DNA of 46,522 bases, from the NCBI GenBank assembly GCA_009724975.1, contig SRXB01000001.1:1-46522 (forward strand), read 5' to 3'. The DNA is from a bacterium. Lineage in GTDB: Bacteria > Desulfobacterota > Deferrisomatia > Deferrisomatales > BM512. How positions within the stretch are numbered: the stretch's first letter is position 1; every line of letters begins with the position of its first letter. Below the pieces are notes generated by a model. That model searched no databases. It was not told the DNA's origin and worked only from the letters and a program-made list of their open reading frames with translations. The position numbers and the translations under genes are program-made. Of this stretch, positions 19,326 to 29,179 are shown in pieces.

Positions 19326-21056
19326 ATGGCAAGACTAGCGCCCAAGAATGTCCCGTCGGATCTTGAAATCGCCCAGGCCCACAAAATGGAGCACATCCGC
19401 GACATCGCCCTCAAGGCGGGGTTGCTGGAGAGCGAAATCGAGTATTACGGCAACTACAAGGCCAAGATCGATTTCGAAGCGGTGCTCAAGCGCCTTGAAA
19501 AGAGGCCCGACGGCAAGCTCATCGACGTTACCGCCTGCACCCCCACTCCGCTGGGCGAAGGCAAGACCGTCACCTCGGTCGGCCTCAACGAAGGCCTCAA
19601 CAAAATCGGCGTAAATTCGATGCTCTGCCTGCGCCAGCCCAGCCTTGGGCCGGTTTTCGGCATCAAGGGCGGCGCCGCCGGCGGCGGTTACTCCCAGATC
19701 GTCCCGATGGAGGACCTGAACCTTCACTTCACCGGCGACATCCACGCCGTCTCCATCGCCCACAACCTCTGCTCCGCAGCCCTTGAGACCTCGCTCCTTC
19801 TGGGCAACCCCCTCAACATAGATCCCCATTCGATACAGTGGCGCCGCGTCGTCGACCTCAACGACCGCTCCCTGCGCCAGATCGTCGTCGGCCTCGGCGG
19901 CAAGCTCAACGGCGTGCCCCGCGAAACGGGCTTTGACATCTCCGTCGCCTCCGAAGTCATGGCGATTTTGGCCCTCGCGACCGACCTCAAGGACCTTCGC
20001 GCCCGCCTCGGCAGAATGCTCATCGGCTACACCTACGACGGCAAGCCAGTAACCGCCGAAGACCTCAAGGTCGCCGGCTCGATGACCGTTCTCATGAAGG
20101 ATGCCCTCAAGCCCAACCTCATCCAGTCCCTCGAAGGAAACCCGACGATCATCCACGCCGGCCCCTTCGCCAACATCGCTCACGGCAACAACTCCATCAT
20201 CGCCAACCGCGTCGGCCTCAAGCTGCGCGACTACGTCGTGACCGAGTCGGGCTTCGCCGCCGACATGGGCGCCGAGAAGTTCATGAACATCACCTGCCGC
20301 TACGGCGGCTTCAAGCCCAACTGCGCAGTCGTCACCTGCACCGTCCGCGCCCTCAAGATGCACGGCATGCCCGCCGGTGAAGCCTCCAAGATGACGCCCA
20401 AGCAGCTGGCCGAATACCTCAAGTCTCCGAACAACGCCTACCTCGAAAAGGGCCTTGAGAACCTCGCCAAGCACATCGAGAACATGAAGAAGTTCGGCAT
20501 ACCGGTAGTCAATACCGTCAACCGTTTCGCCTTCGACAACGACGACGAAATCAAGATCGTGCAGCGCGGCGCCGAAGCGGCTGGCGCTTCCGCCTCCGTT
20601 CCGATCGAAGTGTGGATGCACGGCGGCGCCGGCGCCACCGACGCGGCCCAGGAAGTCGTCAAGGCCTGCAACGAGCCCTCCAACTTCAAGTTCCTCTACC
20701 CCGACGAATGGACCATCAAGCAGAAGATCGAGATCATCTGCAAGGAAATCTACGGGGCCGACGGCGTCGTCTACCTGCCCGAAGCCGAGGACAAGATCAA
20801 GAAGTTCACCGAGATGGGCTACGGCAAGCTGCCGATGTGCATGGCCAAGACCCACCTCTCCCTCAGCGCCGACCCGAACCTCAAGGGGCGTCCGAAGGGC
20901 TTCACCGTAACCGTGCGCGACATCCGCGCCAGCCTCGGCGCAGGCTTCCTCTACCCGCTGCTCGGCGAAATGAGGACCATGCCCGGCCTTTCCGCCGACC
21001 CCGCTTACAAGTACATCGATGTGGACGAAAACGGCCTCATCAAGGGCCTGTTCTAG
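19326..21056 (+). CDS. fhs: Formate-tetrahydrofolate ligase
   Basis: A 576-residue ATP-dependent enzyme that makes 10-formyl-THF from formate and THF, the entry to the methyl branch of the Wood-Ljungdahl pathway (or the exit when running oxidatively). Landmarks are the P-loop PTPLGEGKTVTSVGLNEGL, GIKGGAAGGGYSQIVPMED, HFTGDIHAV, DLNDRSLRQI and GPFANIAHGNNS. The ribosome site GGGAGGAG is strong but lies in a hairpin. It is the first gene of the cluster. The other methyl-branch enzymes (FolD/FchA, MetF/MetV) are not in the window. Codon use is highly biased, as in the acs structural genes, suggesting high expression. Confidence 0.97.
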   Translation: MARLAPKNVPSDLEIAQAHKMEHIRDIALKAGLLESEIEYYGNYKAKIDFEAVLKRLEKRPDGKLIDVTACTPTPLGEGKTVTSVGLNEGLNKIGVNSMLCLRQPSLGPVFGIKGGAAGGGYSQIVPMEDLNLHFTGDIHAVSIAHNLCSAALETSLLLGNPLNIDPHSIQWRRVVDLNDRSLRQIVVGLGGKLNGVPRETGFDISVASEVMAILALATDLKDLRARLGRMLIGYTYDGKPVTAEDLKVAGSMTVLMKDALKPNLIQSLEGNPTIIHAGPFANIAHGNNSIIANRVGLKLRDYVVTESGFAADMGAEKFMNITCRYGGFKPNCAVVTCTVRALKMHGMPAGEASKMTPKQLAEYLKSPNNAYLEKGLENLAKHIENMKKFGIPVVNTVNRFAFDNDDEIKIVQRGAEAAGASASVPIEVWMHGGAGATDAAQEVVKACNEPSNFKFLYPDEWTIKQKIEIICKEIYGADGVVYLPEAEDKIKKFTEMGYGKLPMCMAKTHLSLSADPNLKGRPKGFTVTVRDIRASLGAGFLYPLLGEMRTMPGLSADPAYKYIDVDENGLIKGLF

Positions 21057-21098
21057 GCCATATAGCGGGTTTAAGAAGTAGTTTTTAGCTGTTGGAAA

Positions 21099-21133
21099 GC
21101 CTGGGGCGGCCCTTTAAGCGGGTCGCCCCGGGC
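21099..21133 (+). other. Strong intercistronic hairpin between fhs and the acsV-like gene
   Basis: GCCTGGGGCG (21099-21108) pairs over ten positions (one G-U) with CGCCCCGGGC (21124-21133), loop 15 nt. No T-run follows, so it is not a standard terminator. Likely roles are protection of the fhs 3' end or partial attenuation, given that the downstream activator is needed only in small amounts. Function is inferred. Confidence 0.5.
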
Positions 21134-21159
21134 AACCTCCCGACAGGGAGCAAAAAGAT

Positions 21160-23151
21160 TTGCCGACCAAGAAGCACACTGTCCGGTTCGAGCCGGACGG
21201 AGTTTCCGTAGATGTATTCGCTGATGGGGAAAATCTCCTTCGCGTAGCCCTTGTGGCGGGAGTGCACGTAAACGCCTCCTGCGGAGGGTCTGGCACCTGC
21301 GGAAAGTGCAAAGTGAAGATTCTCGAAGGGGAGCACGAGGCCGACAGGTCCTCGAAAATCTCCGACGAGCAGTGGCAGGAGGGCTTTCGCCTGGCCTGCC
21401 GCGCAAAGATTCTCGGCGACCTCGTGGTGGAGGTCCCGATCGAGTCCCGCCACGAAAAGGGAGTGCTGGCCCGCATAAGGGGCGACAAGCAAGACCACGT
21501 ACTGGCGCAAAAGCTTCTGAGCGCGGAACTTGAAACGGTCCCTCCAGAGCCGATTATAAGGAAATACTACCTTGAGCTGACCCCGCCCTCGGACGCGGAC
21601 AACATCTCCGACATGGGAAGGCTGGGGCAGGCGCTCAAAAGAGCCCATCGCATAGAGTCGGTGGGCGGCGAGTTCGAGATGCTCAAAACCCTTCCCCAGG
21701 TACTTAGGGAGGGGGAGTGGAAGGTTACGGCCACCGTCCTTACCGGAAGGTGCGGCAACAAAGTCCTGAAGGTCGAAAAGGGCGATGCGCGGGAAGAAAC
21801 CTACGCCCTGGCGATAGACATAGGCACCACGACCATCCACGCGCAACTTATAAACGCCTTCACCGGCAAAAAAATCGCCAAGGCCGCCGAATACAACGCC
21901 CAGATGTCGATGGGCGAGGACGTGATAACCAGAATCGTCCACGCGGTAAAGCCCGGCGGCCTTGAGGCCCTTCAAAAAAGGGCGGTGAAGACGATAAACG
22001 AAGTCTTAAAAGAGGTCTTTGACAAATCAGAGATAAAAAGAGAGCTGGTCACCCACGTAGTAATGGGCGGCAACACCACCATGACGCAGCTTTTGCTGGG
22101 AATCTACCCGAAATACATTAGAGAGGCGCCCTACGTCCCCGCCGCGAACCTCTTCCCGGTCTTCCCGGCAAGGGAGCTGGGCATCGATCTCCCCGCCGGA
22201 GTGCTGGCCTACACGATGCCCTGCGTCGCCTCCTACGTGGGCGGCGACATAACCGCGGGCGTTCTGGCCACCCAAATGCACCTGGGCGACGAGCTTACCC
22301 TCTTCATGGATGTCGGGACCAACGGCGAAATAGTCATAGGCAACAAGGACTGGATGGTTTCCGCCTCCGCCTCCGCCGGACCAGCCTTCGAGGGCGGCGG
22401 CGTTAAATTCGGCATGAGGGCCTCTTACGGAGCCATCGAGCAGGTCCGCATAAACCCGCTGGACCTTGAGCCCATGTTCATGACCATCGGGCAGGTAAAG
22501 CCCAAGGGAATCTGCGGCTCAGGGATGATAGATTGCATAGCCGAGCTTCAGCAGCGCGGAATAATCACCCAGAACGGCAAATTCAACAGGGAGCTCTCCG
22601 CGGTAAACTGGCGCATACGAGAAGGCGAGGGCGGCTGGGAATATGTCCTTTGCAAGGCCGAGGACAGCCAGCTTGAAGAAGACATCGCCATAACCGAGCC
22701 GGACATCGACAACCTTATTAGAACCAAGGCGTCTATATACTCCGCCTGTTCGGTTCTCTTAAGGTCGGTTGGCTTGCAGTTCACAGACCTGCAGAAAATA
22801 ATCATCGCGGGCGGCTTCGGTCAGTACATAGACGTGGGAAAGGCTATGACGATAGGGCTTTTGCCCGAGGTCGACCCGAACATCGTCAGCTACGGCGGAA
22901 ACACCAGCCTTGAAGGGTGCCGGATAGCGGCCCTTTACAAAGGCAAGGTTGAGGAGGCGGAGCAGATAGCATCGATGATAACCAACATCGAGCTCTCGGT
23001 ATCGGCCATATATATGGAAGAGTACGTGGCGGCGCTCTTTTTGCCCCACACGAGGATGGAAGACTTCCCCATACGCGCCAGGCGGTTAGAAGAGTCCAAA
23101 AAGTTCCTGGACGAGGTCAGGAAGGCCAACCCCTCTTCGGTTTTAAAGTAA
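21160..23151 (+). CDS. acsV: Corrinoid-protein reductive activator, AcsV-like (2Fe-2S ferredoxin plus ASKHA domain)
   Basis: A 663-residue protein of the RACE (reductive activator of corrinoid enzymes) family, which uses ATP to reduce Co(II) back to Co(I) in the corrinoid iron-sulfur protein. Residues 1-90 are a [2Fe-2S] ferredoxin domain with ligands C41, C47, C50 (in CGGSGTCGKC) and C80. After a linker, the ASKHA/DUF4445 ATPase region starts near LAIDIGTTTIHAQLI, with VVMGGNTTMTQLLLG and LFMDVGTNGEIVIG as phosphate and adenosine motifs. It corresponds to orf7/AcsV of the Moorella cluster. The start is TTG at 21160 with GGGAG nine bases upstream. Codon use is less biased than in the acs structural genes. 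Confidence 0.9.
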   Translation: MPTKKHTVRFEPDGVSVDVFADGENLLRVALVAGVHVNASCGGSGTCGKCKVKILEGEHEADRSSKISDEQWQEGFRLACRAKILGDLVVEVPIESRHEKGVLARIRGDKQDHVLAQKLLSAELETVPPEPIIRKYYLELTPPSDADNISDMGRLGQALKRAHRIESVGGEFEMLKTLPQVLREGEWKVTATVLTGRCGNKVLKVEKGDAREETYALAIDIGTTTIHAQLINAFTGKKIAKAAEYNAQMSMGEDVITRIVHAVKPGGLEALQKRAVKTINEVLKEVFDKSEIKRELVTHVVMGGNTTMTQLLLGIYPKYIREAPYVPAANLFPVFPARELGIDLPAGVLAYTMPCVASYVGGDITAGVLATQMHLGDELTLFMDVGTNGEIVIGNKDWMVSASASAGPAFEGGGVKFGMRASYGAIEQVRINPLDLEPMFMTIGQVKPKGICGSGMIDCIAELQQRGIITQNGKFNRELSAVNWRIREGEGGWEYVLCKAEDSQLEEDIAITEPDIDNLIRTKASIYSACSVLLRSVGLQFTDLQKIIIAGGFGQYIDVGKAMTIGLLPEVDPNIVSYGGNTSLEGCRIAALYKGKVEEAEQIASMITNIELSVSAIYMEEYVAALFLPHTRMEDFPIRARRLEESKKFLDEVRKANPSSVLK

Positions 23152-23170
23152 GAAAGGCAGTAGTAAGGCT

Positions 23171-23917
23171 TTGGGTTTCAACATAGCGGTAGCCGGAAAG
23201 GGCGGAACCGGAAAAACAACGGTCACGGGACTGATGATCCGCCACCTGGTAAAGAAAAACGAAGGAAGGGTCCTGGCGGTTGACGCGGACGCCAACATGA
23301 ACCTCAACGAGGTTCTGGGGCTTTCCGTCCACCAGACGATAGGGCAGATAAGGGAGGGCTTGGGTGCCGTCCCCGCCGGAATGACCAAGGACGCGTACAT
23401 AAACTACCGGACCCAGGAATGCCTCATCGAGGGCGGCGGATACGACCTTATCTGCATGGGCAGGCCCGAAGGCCCCGGTTGCTACTGCTACGCTAACACC
23501 CTTTGCAAGAAATACGTCGACGAGATGGCGGACAACTACAAGTACGTAGTCCTCGACAACGAAGCCGGAATGGAGCACCTCTCAAGGCGGACTACCCACA
23601 ACATGGATGTCGTCTTCGCCGTCACCGATTCCTCGGTGAGAGGGATACAGGCCGCGGGCCGCATACGCGACCTCATTACCGAGCTCAAGCTTCGCATAGG
23701 AAAGATAGTGCTCGTGATCAACAGGGTCCCGGGCGGAGTTCTCGAAGACGCCACCAAGCGCGAGATAGAAAAACTGGGCATGGAACTCGGCGGGGTAATA
23801 CCCACCGACCCGAACGTCTACGAATACGACCTCGAAGGAAAAGCCACCTTCCTTCTGCCGGATGACTCGCCGGCGGTGAAGGCGGTATCGGAAATGTTGG
23901 AAAAATACCTGGGTTAG
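23171..23917 (+). CDS. cooC: CODH nickel-insertion ATPase CooC
   Basis: A 248-residue MinD/SIMIBI-type ATPase that helps insert nickel into the CODH C-cluster (or the ACS A-cluster). The deviant Walker A is AGKGGTGKTT at residues 8-17. A switch-like VDADANMNLNEVLG follows, and the metal-binding CxC pair is C104/C106 in GPGCYCYANTLC. The start is TTG at 23171: in-frame stops lie just upstream and the Walker motif must sit near the N-terminus. It is 19 bp after the acsV-like gene and before acsD. CooC and AcsF are close relatives and sequence alone does not separate them firmly. Confidence 0.92.
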   Translation: MGFNIAVAGKGGTGKTTVTGLMIRHLVKKNEGRVLAVDADANMNLNEVLGLSVHQTIGQIREGLGAVPAGMTKDAYINYRTQECLIEGGGYDLICMGRPEGPGCYCYANTLCKKYVDEMADNYKYVVLDNEAGMEHLSRRTTHNMDVVFAVTDSSVRGIQAAGRIRDLITELKLRIGKIVLVINRVPGGVLEDATKREIEKLGMELGGVIPTDPNVYEYDLEGKATFLLPDDSPAVKAVSEMLEKYLG

Positions 23918-23997
23918 GCCGGGAGGGAGAGATCCCGCCCCATCGATTTACTTACCCGTTTGGCGAATCGAGCCGACGGATGAAAGGAGAGAGAACC

Positions 23998-24945
23998 ATG
24001 GCATTCGAAATCCCGAAAGACTCCTACGCCGGGTCCATCAGAGAGATCTCGATAGGAAGCGGCGGAAAATCCCTGAAGGTAGGCGGCCAGAACGTCATGC
24101 CCCTTTGCAAGTTCGAAGGTGCCGTTCCCAACCGCGCCCTTGTGGCTATGGAAGTCTTTGACAAGGCCGCTGTGTCCGACAGCTGGGCCGCCGAAGCGAA
24201 GGCAGCCTTCGCCGACGTCCTTGGCGATCCCGTCGCCTGGGCGAAGAAAAACCTTGAGCTTGGCGCAGACCTCATCTGCCTGCAGCTCGCCTCCACCGAC
24301 CCCAACGGTCTCAACACCTCCGCCGCCGAAGCGGTAGAGACCGTCAAGAAGGTCGCCGCCGCCATCAACGTCCCCCTCATCGTCTGGGGCTGCGAAAACG
24401 CCGAGAAGGACGCCGAAGTTCTCTCCGCCGTGGCCGAAGCCTGCCAGGGCATGAACCTCGTCATCGGTCCCGCCACCGAAGACAACTACAAGAAGATCGG
24501 CGGCGCCGCCATCGCTTACGGCCACACCGTAATCGCCCAGACCCCCATCGACGTCAACATGGCCAAGCAGCTCAACATACTCCTCGGCAACCTTGGCGTC
24601 ACCGCCGACAAGATCATAATGGATCCCTCCACCGGCGCCTTGGGCTACGGCATCGAGTACAGCTACTCGGTCATCGAGCGCATGCGCCTCACCGGCCTCA
24701 AGCAGGGCGACGACAAGATGCAGCTCCCCGTCATCTGCGACGTCGCCAAATATGCCTGGAAGACCCGCGAATCCAACATCTCCGAGGCCGAGGAGCCCAC
24801 CTTCGGCGACATCGGCAAGCGCGGCGTCCTCTGGGAAATCATCACCGCCTCCGACCTTCTGGCCGCGGGCGCCGACATCCTGGTCCTGCGTCACCCCGAA
24901 GCGGTGCGCGTACTTAAAAAAGTTATCAACGACGTGATGGCGTAA
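23998..24945 (+). CDS. acsD: Corrinoid iron-sulfur protein small subunit
   Basis: A 315-residue TIM-barrel subunit (acetyl-CoA decarbonylase/synthase delta family) that pairs with AcsC and carries the methyl group between methyl-THF methyltransferase and acetyl-CoA synthase. Family landmarks are SIREISIGSGGKSLKVGGQN at the N-terminus, DLICLQLASTDPN, VIGPATEDNYKKIG, and MDPSTGALGYGIEYSYSVIE. I chose the ATG at 23998 (MAFEIPKDSY) because GGAG lies eight bases upstream; an ATG six codons earlier is in frame but overlaps this site. It is placed between cooC and acsA, unlike the Moorella order. Confidence 0.95.
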   Translation: MAFEIPKDSYAGSIREISIGSGGKSLKVGGQNVMPLCKFEGAVPNRALVAMEVFDKAAVSDSWAAEAKAAFADVLGDPVAWAKKNLELGADLICLQLASTDPNGLNTSAAEAVETVKKVAAAINVPLIVWGCENAEKDAEVLSAVAEACQGMNLVIGPATEDNYKKIGGAAIAYGHTVIAQTPIDVNMAKQLNILLGNLGVTADKIIMDPSTGALGYGIEYSYSVIERMRLTGLKQGDDKMQLPVICDVAKYAWKTRESNISEAEEPTFGDIGKRGVLWEIITASDLLAAGADILVLRHPEAVRVLKKVINDVMA

Positions 24946-24987
24946 GCCTCGCGCCGAATTATTCCCCCCAAGGGAGGTTAAAAGGAT

Positions 24988-26937
24988 ATGACGACACTCA
25001 GAGAAATCAAGGACATCACTATATGTGAGTCCACTGCCGAACTGCTCACGAAGGGGCGTGCGGACAGCGTGTCCACCGTCTTCGATCGCGCCGACGACAT
25101 CAAGCCCTGCCCCATCGGCGCACAGCAGGCTTGCTGCAAGCACTGCTACATGGGTCCCTGCAGACTTTCGACCAAGGCCCCCTACGAAAAAGTTGGCGTC
25201 TGCGGAGCCACCATCGACGTCTTCCAGGCCCGCGGCTTTGGACGCGCCGTAGCCGCCGGAACCGCCGCCCACTCCGACCATGGCCGCGAAATGGCCGAGC
25301 TCTTCCTCTCCGTTGCGAAGGGCGAAAACACCGACTACCAGATCCGCGACACCAAGAAGGTCTACACCATGGCCGGATACCTCGGCATCGCGACCGAGGG
25401 CCGGGAATTCAATGATATCGCCGTAGAAGTGGGCGAAGCCTGCCTTGCCCTGTTCAGCCAGCAGCACGGCCACATCAAGTTCCTTGAGCGCGCCCCGAAA
25501 AAGACCTTCCAGCGCTGGGCAGACCTCGGCATCCTCCCCCGCGGCGTCGACCGCGAGGTCGTCGAGATGATGCACCGCACCACCATGGGCGTCGACCAGG
25601 ACTACAAGAACATAGTCCTCGGCTCGGCCCGCTGCGCGCTGGCCGACGGCTGGGGCGGCTCGATGGTCTCCACCGGCCTCTCCGACGCCCTTTTCGGAAC
25701 CCCCTCGCCGGTAACCGCCGAAGTCGACCTCGGCGTCCTTGACGAAAAACGCGTCAACATCGTGGTCAACGGCCACGAGCCCCACGTCCTCGACATGATC
25801 GTACGCATGAGCGAAGACCCCGCGATGATCGCCAAGGCCAAGGCCCTAGGCGCCGAAGGCATCAACGTAGTCGGCATGTGCTGCTCCGGCAACGAGCAGC
25901 TCGTTCGCCGCGGCCTCAACCACGCCGGCAACTTCGTCATGGCCGACGCCGCCATCATCACCGGCATAGTCGACGCGATAATGGTTGACGTCCAGTGCAT
26001 CATGATGGGCCTCTCCACCATCTCCAAGTGCTACCACACCAAGTTCGTCACCACGAACTACCGCTGCAAGGTCGAAGGCGCGGAGCACGTCGAGTTCAAC
26101 GGCGAACACGGCGCCATGGAGACCGGCAAGAAGCTGGTCGAGCTCGCCATAGACAACTACAAGAACCGCGACAAGGCCAAGATCAAGGCCCCCTCCAAGA
26201 AAGAGAAGATGGTCGGCGGCTTCTCCCACGAAGCCATCAACTACATGCTCGGAGGCTCCTTCCGCGGCTCCTACAACCCCCTTAACGAAAACATCATCAA
26301 CGGCAAGATCCGCGGCGTGGTCGGCGTGGTCGGCTGCAACAACCCCCGCGTCAAGCACGACTGGGTACACGTCGAGCTGGTCAAGGAGCTCCTCAAGAAC
26401 GACATCCTCGTCGTCCAGACCGGATGCTCCGCCCTCGCGCTCGCCAAGCTCGGCTTCATGCAGCCCGAAGCCGCCGAAAAATACTGCGGCCCAGGCCTTC
26501 GCGAAGTCTGCGCCGCGGTCGGCATCCCGCCCGTACTCCACTCCGGCGCCTGCGTCGACAACAGCCGCATACTTGAAGCGGTCTGCGAAATGGTCGCCGC
26601 CGGCGGTCTCGGCAATGAGCTCGCCGACCTCCCCATCGCCGGCGCGGCTCCCGAGTACATGAGCGAAAAGGCCATAGCCATCGGCCACTACTTCGTCGCC
26701 AGCGGCGCCCTCGTAGCCTTCGGCGTAACCTTCCCCTACACCCCCAACACGAAGTTCGCCGACTACATCTTCAACGAGATCGAAAACGACCTCGGCGGCA
26801 AGTGGGCTTTCGAGCCGGACCCCTACGCGATGGCTAAGCTCATCATCGACCACATTGACAAGAAGCGCGAGGCGCTGGGAATAAATGTCGCGAAAGAGCG
26901 CGTGCTCTTCGACATGGAAGCCCGTCGTCAGCTCTAA
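24988..26937 (+). CDS. acsA: Carbon monoxide dehydrogenase catalytic subunit
   Basis: A 649-residue Ni-Fe CODH (CooS/AcsA family) that interconverts CO2 and CO for acetyl-CoA synthase. The N-terminal cluster ligands are in CPIGAQQACCKHCYMGPCRL followed by GVCGAT. C-cluster ligand regions are visible: the His in VNGHEPHVLDM, Cys in VGMCCSGNEQ, Cys in DVQCIMMGL, Cys in GVVGCNNPRVK, Cys in VQTGCSALALAK, and Cys in HSGACVDNSRI. The ribosome site AGGGAGG is strong. Position between acsD and acsB marks it as the CODH of the CODH/ACS complex, not a stand-alone CO-oxidising enzyme. Confidence 0.97.
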   Translation: MTTLREIKDITICESTAELLTKGRADSVSTVFDRADDIKPCPIGAQQACCKHCYMGPCRLSTKAPYEKVGVCGATIDVFQARGFGRAVAAGTAAHSDHGREMAELFLSVAKGENTDYQIRDTKKVYTMAGYLGIATEGREFNDIAVEVGEACLALFSQQHGHIKFLERAPKKTFQRWADLGILPRGVDREVVEMMHRTTMGVDQDYKNIVLGSARCALADGWGGSMVSTGLSDALFGTPSPVTAEVDLGVLDEKRVNIVVNGHEPHVLDMIVRMSEDPAMIAKAKALGAEGINVVGMCCSGNEQLVRRGLNHAGNFVMADAAIITGIVDAIMVDVQCIMMGLSTISKCYHTKFVTTNYRCKVEGAEHVEFNGEHGAMETGKKLVELAIDNYKNRDKAKIKAPSKKEKMVGGFSHEAINYMLGGSFRGSYNPLNENIINGKIRGVVGVVGCNNPRVKHDWVHVELVKELLKNDILVVQTGCSALALAKLGFMQPEAAEKYCGPGLREVCAAVGIPPVLHSGACVDNSRILEAVCEMVAAGGLGNELADLPIAGAAPEYMSEKAIAIGHYFVASGALVAFGVTFPYTPNTKFADYIFNEIENDLGGKWAFEPDPYAMAKLIIDHIDKKREALGINVAKERVLFDMEARRQL

Positions 26938-26958
26938 GGCACCAGGGAGGCATAAAAT

Positions 26959-29163
26959 ATGTCTAAGATCATCCTTTCAGGAGTTATACGCGGCGCGCAC
27001 GAAGTATACGCCCGCGTGGAAAAGAAAGTTAACGCCGCCATCGCGAAGTTTGGCGCCGACAAGGAAGTCAAGCTTCCCAACACCGGCTACTACCTGCCCG
27101 TAATCTACGGCATCCTCGGGATGAAGGTGGAAAAGCTGGGCGACATGCTCCCTGTGCTTGCCAAGTGCAAAGAGCTCCTGCCCCCGCAGGTTGCGGACGC
27201 CCTCTGGGTTCCCTACCTCGGCCACGGCCTCGACGCCGGCATGCAGACCCTCTTCTGCTTCGACATGGAAGAGGCCCTCAAGTACCTTGAAGACCCGATC
27301 CCCTACGTTCTCGGCGAAGATCCCACCGAGGATAACCTCTGGCTGGGCGCCGCCGACGACATCATCATGAGAAAGCGCGGCGTCGAATTCGTCGACGGCT
27401 CCGCCCCTGGCTTCGCGGCCATCGTCGGCGCGGCTCCCAACAAGGAGATCGCCGCAGCCATGGCCAAAGAGCTCCAGGAAAAGAGCATCTACGTCTTCAT
27501 GGCCGGCAGCCACAACGGCACCAGCTTCGCCGAGCAGCTCCATGAGGCCGGCGTACAGGTCGGCTGGCCCACCCGTCTTGTCCCCTTCGGCAAGGACACC
27601 TCCGCCGCCATACACGCGGTTGGCTTCGCCACCCGCGCCGCGATGGCCTTCGGCGGCGTCCAGCCCGGCGACTACGCCGGCATCCTCCGCTACCAGAAGA
27701 ACCGCGTCTTCGCCTTCGTCGTCGCGCTCGGCACCGTCACCGACGAGTGGTACGCGGCCGCGGCGGGCGCCATCAACTATGGCTTCCCGACCATCGCCGA
27801 CTCCAACATCCCGCAGATACTCGTCACCGGCATCTGCACCTACGAGCACGTCGTCTCCAACATCCCCCACGACCAGATCGTGCAGAAGGCCATCGAAGTA
27901 CGCGGCCTGAAGATCCACATCTCCAAGATCGACATCCCCGTCTCCTACTCGCCCGCCTACGAAGGCGAGCGCATAGGCAAGGACGCGATGCACGTCGAAC
28001 TCGGCGGCCCCAAGGCCGACGGCTTCGAATTCTGCCAGACCCTTCCCCTCGACCAGGTGGAAGACGGCAAGTTCACCGTCATCGGCAAAGACCTCGCCGA
28101 CTTCGAGCCCGGCACCGTCACCCCGCTCGCGATCTGGGTTGAAGTCGCCGGTCGCAACATGCAGGCCGACTTCGAGCCGATCCTTGAGCGCCAGATTCAC
28201 CACCTGCTCAACGGCGCGGAAGGCATACTCCACATCGGCCAGCGCGACATCCTCTGGATGCGCGTCTCCAAAAAGGCCGTCGGCGCGGGCCTCTCGCTCA
28301 AGCACTTCGGCACGATCCTTCACGCCAAGCTCCACAACGAGTTCGGCAAGATCGTGGACAAGGTTCAGGTCACCCTCTACACCGACCCCGCGAAGGTCAA
28401 AGAACTGCTCGAAAAGGCCCGTCACACCTACCGCGAGCGCGAGGAGCGCCTCGGCGCGATGACGGACGAAACGGTCGAGCTTTTCTACAGCTGCACGCTG
28501 TGCCAGTCCTTCGCCCCCGACCACGTCTGCGTAATCACCCCCGAGCGTCCCGGCCTGTGCGGCGCCTACAACTGGCTCGACGGCAAGGCCGCCTTCGAAA
28601 TCACCCCCACCGGCCCCAACCAGCCGATAGCCAAGGGAGACGTAATAGACTCCAACCTCGGCCAGTGGACCGGCGTCAACCAGTTCGTCTACCAGAACTC
28701 CCATGAGGCCGTCCCCTCCTTCAGCGCCTACTCGCTGATGGTCGACCCGATGACCTCCTGCGGTTGCTTCGAGGCGATAACCGTCCTTCTGCCGATGGCC
28801 AACGCCGTCATGGTCGTCGATCGCGACTACGCCGGCATGACCCCCTGCGGCATGCCCTTCTCGACCCTCGCCGGCTCCGTCGGCGGCGGCGCCCAGACCC
28901 CGGGCTTCGTTGGAATGTCGAAGTTCTACATCGGCTCCAAGAAGTTCATCTCCGGCGACGGCGGAATCGCCCGCCTCGCATGGCTCCCCAAGGCTCTCAA
29001 GGAGTCCCAGAAGGAAGTCATCGACCGCCGCGGCCAGGAAATCGGCGTACCCGATCTTTACGACAAGATCGCCACCGAAGCCGACGCCGTGACGGAAGAG
29101 GAAGTGGTCGCGTTCATGGAGAAGGTGGGACACCCCGCCCTCACCATGGACCCCATGATGTAA
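26959..29163 (+). CDS. acsB: Acetyl-CoA synthase (CO-methylating), AcsB
   Basis: A 734-residue enzyme that joins a methyl group, CO and CoA into acetyl-CoA, or splits acetyl-CoA when run in reverse. The A-cluster cysteines are all present: C512, C515, C524 and C534 (SCTLCQSF, then VC, then PGLCGAYNW) and the distal nickel pair C601-G-C603 (TSCGCF). Each is offset by exactly six from the Moorella numbering as I recall it (506, 509, 518, 528, 595, 597). The N-terminal CODH-binding domain is full length, as in bacterial AcsB and unlike the shorter archaeal CdhC. It lies 21 bp after acsA; a hairpin follows. Confidence 0.98.
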   Translation: MSKIILSGVIRGAHEVYARVEKKVNAAIAKFGADKEVKLPNTGYYLPVIYGILGMKVEKLGDMLPVLAKCKELLPPQVADALWVPYLGHGLDAGMQTLFCFDMEEALKYLEDPIPYVLGEDPTEDNLWLGAADDIIMRKRGVEFVDGSAPGFAAIVGAAPNKEIAAAMAKELQEKSIYVFMAGSHNGTSFAEQLHEAGVQVGWPTRLVPFGKDTSAAIHAVGFATRAAMAFGGVQPGDYAGILRYQKNRVFAFVVALGTVTDEWYAAAAGAINYGFPTIADSNIPQILVTGICTYEHVVSNIPHDQIVQKAIEVRGLKIHISKIDIPVSYSPAYEGERIGKDAMHVELGGPKADGFEFCQTLPLDQVEDGKFTVIGKDLADFEPGTVTPLAIWVEVAGRNMQADFEPILERQIHHLLNGAEGILHIGQRDILWMRVSKKAVGAGLSLKHFGTILHAKLHNEFGKIVDKVQVTLYTDPAKVKELLEKARHTYREREERLGAMTDETVELFYSCTLCQSFAPDHVCVITPERPGLCGAYNWLDGKAAFEITPTGPNQPIAKGDVIDSNLGQWTGVNQFVYQNSHEAVPSFSAYSLMVDPMTSCGCFEAITVLLPMANAVMVVDRDYAGMTPCGMPFSTLAGSVGGGAQTPGFVGMSKFYIGSKKFISGDGGIARLAWLPKALKESQKEVIDRRGQEIGVPDLYDKIATEADAVTEEEVVAFMEKVGHPALTMDPMM

Positions 29164-29179
29164 TTTAATTAAGTAACGG

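Noticed and set aside
26977..29133. Very long open frame on the minus strand opposite acsB
   Set aside because: It results from strong GC3 codon bias in acsB; it has no ribosome site, no recognisable domain, and acsB is certain. The same holds for the long minus-strand frame at 23914-25785 opposite acsD and acsA, and for the one opposite fhs.
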